Shown here one piece after another: positions 26,053-32,237 of a DNA stretch of 64,000 nucleotides. The notes under the pieces are model-generated. The model worked only from the letters and a program-made list of their open reading frames with translations, did not search any database and had not been told where the DNA came from. Where the stretch lies: positions 558,001-622,000 of the forward strand of contig NZ_JAPDVG010000001.1 in assembly GCF_026015625.1 (NCBI RefSeq), in the 5' to 3' direction. The position numbers and the translations under genes are program-made. The DNA is from Segatella copri (lineage in GTDB: Bacteria > Bacteroidota > Bacteroidia > Bacteroidales > Bacteroidaceae). Positions within the stretch are counted from its first letter, which is position 1. Every line of letters starts with the position of its first letter.

Positions 26053-26105
26053 TTTGCAAGGGGCAGAAGCTCCTAGCCCAGGGCGTGTGGGGCTAAACTT
26101 GCAAA
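26053..26105. repeat. Short palindromic repeat element, copy 3
   Basis: It is a 53-bp unit with terminal inverted repeats TTTGCAAG (26053-26060) and CTTGCAAA (26098-26105). It carries the GGCAGAAGCTCCTAGCCCAG core shared with the larger copies. It lies inside the 1459-bp segment with the DUF1016 gene. Confidence 0.6.
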
Positions 26106-26122
26106 ACTTGAATAATTCTATA

Positions 26123-27268
26123 TTATTCGTGTTCAATGCTACCCCCCAACTTAGCTTCCCATTCCTCTATCGTCGGCATAGTTCCTTCCAATTTTTCAGG
26201 ATAGAATTTTTCTAGATCGTACTCAGAAATAGCTATGGGTTGGCTGCTTGATTCCAGGGCATATTGTGCCTGGATACGGTCTTTCTCCTTGCAAATAAGT
26301 AAACCTATAGTAGGATTGTCACGCCCCTCTTTGCGAAGAAGGTGGTTACAAGCTACTACATAACCACCAAGTTGCCCGACATCAGCAAAGGTGAATGAAC
26401 CTATCTTGACTTCCAGAACTATGTAGCATGACAAGTTCAAATTATAAAAGAGCAAGTCGATAAAGTTCTCTTTCTCTCCAATCTGCAAGCGATATTCCTT
26501 GCCTACGTAGGCAAAACCTGTACCAAGTTCTGTTAGGAATTTGGTGATATTGTTGAGCAAAGCATCTTTAAGAATGCGCTCATTATATGGTTTGGTGATT
26601 CCAGTGAAAGCAAAGTTGTATGGGTCTCTTGTGATTTCTTGTGCCAAATCGCTGCCGACCTCAGGTAATGTGCGGGTAAAATTGCTCAAAGCTTTCCCTT
26701 GTCGCTCATACAGAGACGAGTCTATGTAATTGTGAAGGACATTCCTGCTCCAGCCGTTTACTACTGTTTGGTGTATATAGAACAAAGCCTTCTGTGGCTC
26801 TGTTAGGAATTTGTCAATCAACAGCATGTGATGCCCCCAAGGAGTTGAGAAAATATCTTTTTCCACTTGGTCAGCAACTTGCTGACCAATTTTCGTGGTG
26901 TTATTTTTTATTCCAAGTTGAGGCAAATTGGCATCCCTTTCCAATTGGTCAGCAACTTGCTGACCAATTTCTGTGTATGGTAGATACATGCAATAGAAAT
27001 TCTTCATATAAAGAAGATTCTTCGGTGAAAAGCAAGTTGCCAAAGGATTTGCTTCTTTCAAATCTCTACTAAGATTTTTGAAGAACTTACTGCCCCAACG
27101 TGTCTCTGCTTTTAAGGCAACAATATCTCTGCCCAAACTCCAATAGAACTTGAGCATTTCTGTATTCACCTTTACCGCAGCCTTTATCTGGCTCTGGCGA
27201 TAACGCTTACAGAGTTCCTTGACCCATTTCAAATAATCTTTATCTAAAATGTTTATCGGTTTGTTCAT
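26123..27268 (-). CDS. PDDEXK nuclease family protein (DUF1016/YhcG-like)
   Basis: This 381-residue protein starts with the DUF1016 N-terminal domain (YRQSQIKAAVKVNTEMLKFYWSLGRDI) and ends with a PD-(D/E)XK fold (FIDLLFYNLNLSCYIVLEVKIGSF, with D and ExK). Family members are presumed nucleases, often near restriction or mobile genes. Odd here are two IGQQVADQ copies 26 residues apart, each encoded by a 23-bp DNA palindrome. A promoter-like complement of 27355-27362 (TATATTTG) lies upstream. It sits in the segment missing from the second repeat copy. Confidence 0.88.
   Translation of the reverse strand: MNKPINILDKDYLKWVKELCKRYRQSQIKAAVKVNTEMLKFYWSLGRDIVALKAETRWGSKFFKNLSRDLKEANPLATCFSPKNLLYMKNFYCMYLPYTEIGQQVADQLERDANLPQLGIKNNTTKIGQQVADQVEKDIFSTPWGHHMLLIDKFLTEPQKALFYIHQTVVNGWSRNVLHNYIDSSLYERQGKALSNFTRTLPEVGSDLAQEITRDPYNFAFTGITKPYNERILKDALLNNITKFLTELGTGFAYVGKEYRLQIGEKENFIDLLFYNLNLSCYIVLEVKIGSFTFADVGQLGGYVVACNHLLRKEGRDNPTIGLLICKEKDRIQAQYALESSSQPIAISEYDLEKFYPEKLEGTMPTIEEWEAKLGGSIEHE
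26867..26969. repeat. Pair of identical palindromes inside the DUF1016 gene
   Basis: TTGGTCAGCAA-C-TTGCTGACCAA occurs at 26867-26889 and 26945-26967; the second extends to 27 bp (26943-26969). The copies are 78 bp apart and both encode IGQQVADQ in the same frame. Confidence 0.92.
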
Positions 27269-27468
27269 ATTTTTGTTCCTTTACAATAGCTTTAGATACA
27301 AATAAAAAAATGCTTTCTTCTATCTGTCTCATACGCCATTCATTTATTTTTCTGCAAATATACGATTATTTTGTGAAACCTACAAGAATAACCGTTTTTT
27401 TTCGCGAAAATGTTTTTTTGAAGTCTTTGCAAGAATGCTGTTAATATCCTTGTTCTCCTTTTGTTGGC

Positions 27469-27563
27469 TCATTTTCAGATGAGGCGGAACTGGGTTAGGG
27501 TTCACCGAGGAAGTAGAGGATGTAGGAGACTTGCATCGGGGTGAACTCCTTGCAGTTCTTGCC
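27469..27563. repeat. 95-bp direct repeat R2, copy A
   Basis: It matches 29023-29117 with about three differences. It encodes the C-terminal 20 or so residues of DUF4248 (NCKEFTPMQVSYILYFLGEP) on the minus strand plus downstream bases. Here it is detached from the DUF4248 N-terminus. Confidence 0.92.
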
Positions 27564-27767
27564 ATACCCTTTGCCAGCACATCTTCCTGGCAATTTCAAG
27601 GCTTCGCTGGGACATGCCTTCTTCCATGCCTTCAGCTCTGCCTTTTTCCATACCTTCTTCCATTCCTTTCTGGTACCTGTCATCCAGGAGGTACAGGAGC
27701 TTCATGGCATCAAAGCCAAGGGCTGCTATCGTTTCTATACCGACATCAGAGGAAGCAAAAACCATAG
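27469..27767 (-). pseudogene. Chimeric remnant: Rpn-like tail joined to DUF4248 C-terminus
   Basis: From 27767 the minus strand reads an EGMEKGRAEGMEEGM...LEIARKM segment typical of the C-terminus of Rpn/PD-(D/E)XK transposase-like proteins. The expected MLAKGM continues only after a one-base shift, and near 27563 it joins repeat R2. On the plus strand 27768-27852 may be the end of another truncated gene (RTYFLDRMQEKLNDKMRKDG), not recognised. The stretch 27269-27985 holds no intact gene, only this debris and promoters. Confidence 0.6.
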
Positions 27768-27914
27768 CCGTACTTACTTCCTAGACAGAATGCAGGAGAA
27801 GTTGAACGACAAAATGCGAAAGGATGGTGAATTGAAAAGAATGAGACGTTAAAATGGCATGAAGTTGGTATTTGGATTTTTTTCGTAGAAATTCAACAGA
27901 AAGTTAACAAAAAG

Positions 27915-27946
27915 TTTGGTAAAGTGAAAATAAAAGCATAATTTTG
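27915..27946 (+). promoter_or_regulatory. Promoter of the GNAT pair
   Basis: TTTG at 27915-27918, a 20-base spacer and TAATTTTG at 27939-27946 match the consensus. The first gene of the pair starts 39 bases downstream. Confidence 0.6.
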
Positions 27947-27985
27947 CAAATTAAATAAGTACATAACATTAAAAACAAGAAGATT

Positions 27986-28147
27986 ATGGCAATAGAAATT
28001 AAAACAATACCTGTCCTTCATGGTGAGGCAGCAGCTCGTTTCGTTGAAGCAGCTGATGAGGCATTGGAAAAGCGTGGCTCCATTGACTTCTCCAAGCAAG
28101 TAGCCAAGGCACGTGCTATATTAAAACGTTCAAAACTGTACATTTAA
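27986..28147 (+). CDS. Small antitoxin-like protein upstream of a GNAT
   Basis: This 53-residue protein (MAIEIKTIPVLHGEAAARFV... KQVAKARAILKRSKLYI) is rich in Ala, Glu and Lys. It is probably a short beta strand plus helices, as expected of a small DNA-binding antitoxin. The acetyltransferase starts two bases after its stop. The arrangement resembles DUF1778-GNAT (TacAT/AtaRT-type) toxin-antitoxin pairs, although the sequence is not a clear DUF1778. Confidence 0.6.
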   Translation: MAIEIKTIPVLHGEAAARFVEAADEALEKRGSIDFSKQVAKARAILKRSKLYI

Positions 28148-28148
28148 A

Positions 28149-28751
28149 ATGTTAGAGCAATGTGATTTTATGGAACTGACAGAGGAAGTCTTGCAGCAAT
28201 GCAAAGGCTTCACTTGTAAGGATGAGGACATAACAGAGTTCTTCACCCAAGACTATGCTGACTATGCCTATCAGTTGCTTGGAAAATCATATTGTTTTGT
28301 TAAACCAGATACATCTGAAATAGTCTGCGCATTTACAGTTGCTAATTCGAGTGTAAAAGTAGATTCACTTCCTTCAAACCTTCGGAATAAGCTTAATAGA
28401 AAGATTCCGAATGCCAAGCGAAGACCGCAGTATCCAGCAGTGTTGGTTGGACAGTTGGCAGTAAGCGATTTGTTCAGTGGGCATCATGTGGGAGATGAAT
28501 TGTTGGATTTCATCAAATCATGGTTTATAGACCCATTGAATAAAACAGGATGCCGATATGTCATTGTTGATGCCGTCAACCATTCGAAAGTGTTTGAATA
28601 TTATCAACGAAATGGTTTCAAGTTCTTGTTTTCGTCAGATGAGGAAGAATGGACCTTTTTGCATAACAAAGGTCTAGAGCCAATAACTCCGATAGAGCCG
28701 ATGAAGACACGACTGATGTACTTTGATTTGATTTATCTTCGCACAAAATAA
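28149..28751 (+). CDS. GNAT family N-acetyltransferase, possible toxin
   Basis: This 200-residue protein has a GNAT core: YPAVLVGQLAVSDLFSGHHV (acetyl-CoA loop region), LLDFIKSWF and CRYVIVDAVNHSKVFEYYQRNGF. TacT-like toxins of this fold acetylate the amino acid on charged tRNA. Whether this one does is inference from its size and the small upstream gene. It starts two bases after that gene, shares its promoter and is followed by a terminator. The start could also be 28170 (MELTEEVL). Confidence 0.72.
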   Translation: MLEQCDFMELTEEVLQQCKGFTCKDEDITEFFTQDYADYAYQLLGKSYCFVKPDTSEIVCAFTVANSSVKVDSLPSNLRNKLNRKIPNAKRRPQYPAVLVGQLAVSDLFSGHHVGDELLDFIKSWFIDPLNKTGCRYVIVDAVNHSKVFEYYQRNGFKFLFSSDEEEWTFLHNKGLEPITPIEPMKTRLMYFDLIYLRTK

Positions 28752-28839
28752 CAAATAAAAGATGCCCTAATTTAAAGGAAATTAAAGCAATCGGCTGCAA
28801 TCAATATACTCTTGATAAGCTAAGAAGTGCTATAGTTCC

Positions 28840-28882
28840 AAGGGTCTATACACCTCGACAAGAGGGTGTATAGACCCTTTTT
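28840..28882 (+). terminator. Terminator of the GNAT pair
   Basis: A 15-bp perfect stem (28840-28854 with 28865-28879) is followed by TTTTT overlapping the start of repeat R1 copy B. Confidence 0.9.
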
Positions 28883-29021
28883 CCTATTGCATGATGTCTT
28901 CAGGTAGAAGTATCTTAGCTTCTTCGTTATTATATTCCATCATGTTATGCTTTATTATTATCGTTCACAAAGATAATCTTTCTGAACGATAATTCCAAAT
29001 ATTTGAGCAACAATTAGTTGC
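28875..29021. repeat. 147-bp direct repeat R1, copy B
   Basis: It matches 25863-26009 and includes the same 37-bp palindrome (28957-28993). It is followed after one base by repeat R2 copy B, with no DUF1016 segment between. Confidence 0.92.
28884..28943 (-). CDS. 19-residue micro-ORF in repeat R1, copy B
   Basis: It reads MMEYNNEEAKILLPEDIMQ. The -7 element TATCTTTG is the complement of 28968-28975. Its stop precedes the GNAT terminator hairpin. Coding status is uncertain. Confidence 0.3.
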   Translation of the reverse strand: MMEYNNEEAKILLPEDIMQ

Positions 29022-29022
29022 T

Positions 29023-29117
29023 TCATTTTCAGATGAGGCGGAACAGGGTTAGGGCTCACCGAGGAAGTAGAGGATGTAGGAGACTTGCATCGGGGTGAAC
29101 TCCTTGCAGTTCTTGCC
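29023..29117. repeat. 95-bp direct repeat R2, copy B
   Basis: It is the intact context of the sequence at 27469-27563. It covers the C-terminal part of the DUF4248 gene and the bases just after its stop. Confidence 0.92.
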
Positions 29118-29258
29118 GTAACCGGTGGCGGCGAGCTTCTGGAGAAGGTCGGGGATGCGCTGGATCCATCGCATCAGGTGAGCACTGGCTACTGCTGGAG
29201 TAGCATCGGGAAAATACAGGAGAGCTAGCTCTTGCTTGGTATAACTTCTTAAATCCAT
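29049..29258 (-). CDS. DUF4248 family protein
   Basis: This 69-residue protein (MDLRSYTKQELALLYFPDAT ... FTPMQVSYILYFLGEP) matches DUF4248, a small Bacteroidales family found beside BT4734/VirE-type primase-helicases. The SYTKQELALLYFPD and TPMQVSYI segments look like a small helical DNA- or protein-binding fold. Function is unknown. It lies downstream of the primase-helicase, separated by the iteron and inverted-repeat region. Its last residues are duplicated at 27469-27563. Confidence 0.82.
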   Translation of the reverse strand: MDLRSYTKQELALLYFPDATPAVASAHLMRWIQRIPDLLQKLAATGYGKNCKEFTPMQVSYILYFLGEP

Positions 29259-29311
29259 AGTTTTGTTTGATTTTTATGAGGGTTAATGAATGAGTTGCGG
29301 TTCATAAGCTA

Positions 29312-29399
29312 CTGACTTTTGCATCGTAAGTAACTGACTTTTACATCGTAAGTCTCTGACTTTTGTATCGTAAGTCTCTGACTTTTTCATCGTAAGTCT
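29312..29399. repeat. Four tandem 22-bp iteron-like repeats
   Basis: Units begin at 29312, 29334, 29356 and 29378 (exact 22-bp period). Each reads CTGACTTTT, one or two variable bases, then ATCGTAAGT and two bases. Degenerate sequence flanks both ends. The array lies between the primase-helicase and DUF4248 genes. Confidence 0.92.
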
Positions 29400-29431
29400 T
29401 TGGTTTCCGATTCGGAAGTAACCGGCTTTGC

Positions 29432-29575
29432 TATGACACATGACACTTATGACAGTGAATTCTGAAGATTTGCTCTCGCGCGGGCAGGCAGGAAAAATCA
29501 GGCCGAAAGTTCCTGCCTGCCCGCGTGCGAGGCGAAAAGTTGAAAAACTAGTGTCATAAGTGTCATAGTGTCATA
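29432..29575. repeat. 144-bp nested inverted repeat, possible origin
   Basis: Outer arms (29432-29454 with 29552-29575, one-base bulge) contain repeated ATGACAC. Inner arms (29473-29494 with 29510-29531, 20 of 22 paired) are G/C-rich (GGGCAGGCAGGAA). With the iterons it fills the 350-base gene-free gap after the primase-helicase. It is far larger than a terminator. Confidence 0.88.
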
Positions 29576-29608
29576 ATCTGACCAGGGGAGCCGATGGCTT
29601 GGGAACGG

Positions 29609-31654
29609 CTAGAACGGGGCATCATCATCGGATTGCGGCGAGTTGATGCAGAGGGATACCTGGTATGCCTTGATTTCCTCGGCAGTACGTATAATCGCCC
29701 TGTAACCACGGTTGTGGGTGGTGCGCATCTTTTCGAATCCGAGATCATTGAAAGCTCTGCCCAACTTGGTGCTGCTCAGCTTCTGGGATATGTTGCAACT
29801 GATGATCTGCATCGCTCTGGCTATGGACACGAACTCCCCTGTCTCCGCCTCCGTTGGCTTTCGGAAGTAGAGATCCACAAGTTCCTGTTCCAGTCTGGGC
29901 GCCTCAAAAGCGCGGTTGTGCCGGTTCTGCTTTTCTATCTCCTCATCGGTGAACCAATAGCGGAAATCACTCTTGTAGAGGGCGTAAGCCTGGGCGTAGA
30001 TACCTTCGTAATTGAACGGATGCTCACGGGGCGAGAGGATGCTCTCTATCTCGTAAGGCAGCCAGCGACGGTTACCGGTAGGGTCGCTCAAAAACTCGGG
30101 ATTGTTGCCCGTGCCGCAGAAGGTGTTGATATGCTTGCGCTGCTCGGCATAATGGCCGTATGCCGCCCTTTCGTTGGTATACTGCATCGTTACCACAGCC
30201 TTCAGCTGGTTCAGTTCCGATGGACTCATCGTGTCGAGCTCTTCATAACAGATGAGTGCATACTGCGAAAGTGCGATGATATCATCCTTCGTCATGCGCC
30301 TGGCATTCGCCTTCGTATAGAAGTATTGCTTCAGTTCCGGCGGCAGGAGATAGTTGAACCAGGTGGTCTTGTAGGCGCCCTGTCTGCCGATGAACACCAG
30401 GATGACATTGTTGACGGCACCTTCGTCTATCCATCCTGCTATCATCGCCACGAGCCATTTCCTGAGGGCTTCACAGAAGGGCATCACGGGGGTGCCCTTC
30501 ATCTTTACCGTGGCAGCGAGTTCGGCTATATAGTCCTTGTCGCCTTCCTGCCAGGGTGGGAGATTCTCCAGATAATCGGTGAAGGGATTGTAGGGCGGAG
30601 TATAGTCGCTCTCGATGACATTGATCATGTCGCTCTTGCTCACCCTTGCGGTTAGCGACATGTTACTCCATTGCGTATTCAGATCGCGGTCCTGGAGGAT
30701 TCGCCATTTCCCCTTCAGATACTCGTAGCGCAGGGTGATGAGGTTGAAGCGGAGTTTGATATGTCCGTCGAGGAAGTCTTTGATTTCATCTACGGTGGCA
30801 TAGGGAATCTTTCCGGTTTCAGCCCTCGCCTTCTGTGGGTGAGTGGTGTTGTCGTAGCACGATTTGAACACCTGTTCTACGTCGTCGTATTCGGGAAACT
30901 GCCTGATAGCCCACTGGGTGGCTTCTTTCCTGTCGTACCGTTTCTTGGCCATCATGTAGCCCACCCGCATCACATACTGATTATGGTTGCCGGGTTCGTA
31001 CCTGATCTTTTCGTTTTCCAGCTTGGGTTTGACGATCTGCTCATAGTAGTCGGCGATGCGTTCCTGTTTCTTTTTCTTCTGGGCGGTCTTGAGCGTAGCG
31101 GAATGGAAATGGCTGATTTCCTCGGCGCTGAAGGCTGTGGCTTCGGGATTGAAATAGACTTCGGGGTCGTAGGCGAGTCCGCTGAGCCTTGTGATGTTCT
31201 TGCAGAGCGGATCGCTTTCCTTGCCGATGAGATGCGCGTAGTAGTCGTTTCCCATGGCGAAGGCGGCGGGATAATCCTCGCCTTCATAGCGGTAGATGAC
31301 GCGCAGTCCGTTGCCGCTCATGGTAACGTAGCAGAGCAGGGTGTGGGCATCGTGGCAGATTCTCTCTTTGAGCGAGCGCAGGGTGCCGTCATCCGGTTTT
31401 TCTGTGATGTGGTCGAAGTCAACCAGTGACAGATGTGTGAGACTCCGGATGTTGTCCTTGCCTTTTCCGCCTTCGAAGATGCAGGCTACGGCGGAGAGGG
31501 GTGCATCGTGCTTGTACGACTTATTCCCCGTTTTCCGGTAAGACTCGGTGAAAAACCTGAGTTTCTCATCTTCCTTCATGAAGGTTACCAGGCCTTCCAA
31601 CTGGCCAGGTGAAGGAATCTTGCTGGCCATGTTGCTGAATGTTGTTATGTTCAT
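29609..31654 (-). CDS. Primase-helicase of the BT4734/VirE family
   Basis: This 681-residue protein has an N-terminal BT4734-like domain with archaeo-eukaryotic-primase-like motifs (LSLVDFDHI near 80, and SGNGLRVIYRYEG). A C-terminal VirE/D5-like P-loop ATPase follows: Walker A FIGRQGAYKTT, Walker B ICYEELD, sensor CGTGNNPEFL and DPTGNRRWLP. Such two-domain proteins resemble replication initiators of phages, plasmids and satellites. Its gene is preceded by a palindrome and promoter, with a broken XRE-type regulator divergent. An iteron array and inverted repeat follow it. Confidence 0.88.
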   Translation of the reverse strand: MNITTFSNMASKIPSPGQLEGLVTFMKEDEKLRFFTESYRKTGNKSYKHDAPLSAVACIFEGGKGKDNIRSLTHLSLVDFDHITEKPDDGTLRSLKERICHDAHTLLCYVTMSGNGLRVIYRYEGEDYPAAFAMGNDYYAHLIGKESDPLCKNITRLSGLAYDPEVYFNPEATAFSAEEISHFHSATLKTAQKKKKQERIADYYEQIVKPKLENEKIRYEPGNHNQYVMRVGYMMAKKRYDRKEATQWAIRQFPEYDDVEQVFKSCYDNTTHPQKARAETGKIPYATVDEIKDFLDGHIKLRFNLITLRYEYLKGKWRILQDRDLNTQWSNMSLTARVSKSDMINVIESDYTPPYNPFTDYLENLPPWQEGDKDYIAELAATVKMKGTPVMPFCEALRKWLVAMIAGWIDEGAVNNVILVFIGRQGAYKTTWFNYLLPPELKQYFYTKANARRMTKDDIIALSQYALICYEELDTMSPSELNQLKAVVTMQYTNERAAYGHYAEQRKHINTFCGTGNNPEFLSDPTGNRRWLPYEIESILSPREHPFNYEGIYAQAYALYKSDFRYWFTDEEIEKQNRHNRAFEAPRLEQELVDLYFRKPTEAETGEFVSIARAMQIISCNISQKLSSTKLGRAFNDLGFEKMRTTHNRGYRAIIRTAEEIKAYQVSLCINSPQSDDDAPF

Positions 31655-31670
31655 AATCTCCTAAAAATAT

Positions 31671-31757
31671 TATATTGTTTATACAATATATGTATCGGTT
31701 ATTCGTTTCCTTATAGGTAAGCAGATTGTTGAATCTGTTTTACACGATGCAAAGATA
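31671..31757 (-). promoter_or_regulatory. Promoter and leader palindrome of the primase-helicase
   Basis: The complement of 31750-31757 is TATCTTTG. In the leader is the palindrome TATATTGT-TTAT-ACAATATA (31671-31690), 17 bases before the start codon, a possible repressor site. Confidence 0.5.
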
Positions 31758-31834
31758 CTAAAAAGAAAATAAAAAAGAGTTCCCGTAGTGGGAACTTGTA
31801 AATAAATATATTCAATAATTTAAAATTTTTTAAG

Positions 31835-32119
31835 ATGAAAATTGAAAAATTTAATGCAGACAACAGCCGTTTCGGTGTTGTTCTGAGTGAAGTGATGAAG
31901 AACCATCATGTATCTGGTTCTGATCTGATGTATTATGCTGGGATGCATAAGGAAAACATTTTTGCAATCTAAAAGGGTAAGGGCGATTATCGGCTCAGTG
32001 TTTATGTGAGGATTGTTTCTGCTCTTCGGTACTTTATCGAAGACTCGGCAGAATACGCCCGAGTGAAGCAACGCCTTATCGAAGCAGCCTTCGATGATGG
32101 TTACTTTTTTTACAAATAA
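31835..32119 (+). pseudogene. XRE-type helix-turn-helix regulator with in-frame stop
   Basis: The frame from the ATG at 31835 reads a helix-turn-helix (VVLSEVMKNHHVSGSDLMYY AGMHKENIFAI), meets TAA at 31970-31972, then continues in frame KGKGDYRLSVYVRIVSALRY to 32119. One C-to-T change (CAA to TAA) would explain it. The full 94-codon protein would be a typical small phage-type regulator divergent from the primase-helicase. Confidence 0.7.
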
Positions 32120-32139
32120 TTCTTTTGAATTGGATTTTT

Positions 32140-32178
32140 TAAATTAAAAAGTGGAATCCGGCGGTTGTCGGATTCCAC
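32140..32178 (-). terminator. Terminator of the uvrA operon
   Basis: GTGGAATCCG (32151-32160) pairs with CGGATTCCAC (32169-32178). On the minus strand it is followed by TTTTTAATTT. It lies 60 bases after the uvrA stop. Confidence 0.85.
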
Positions 32179-32237
32179 TAATATCGTATTTTCACACTGT
32201 GCGGGTGGAATTACCCAATACGCCCTGAAACTTCAAT

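Noticed and set aside
29312..29399. CRISPR array
   Set aside because: The 22-bp units are tandem without unique spacers, and no cas gene is present.
29594..30655. Long plus-strand frame opposite the primase-helicase
   Set aside because: It is antisense to the clear ATPase motifs and has no recognisable domain.
17958..32119. Complete prophage or conjugative transposon
   Set aside because: No integrase, terminase, capsid, portal, relaxase or tra gene is visible; only lysin-like and primase-helicase genes hint at phage or satellite ancestry.
17908..32237. Direct-repeat attachment sites at the island edges
   Set aside because: I compared the sequence after the amidase terminator with that before the uvrA terminator and saw no convincing shared core.
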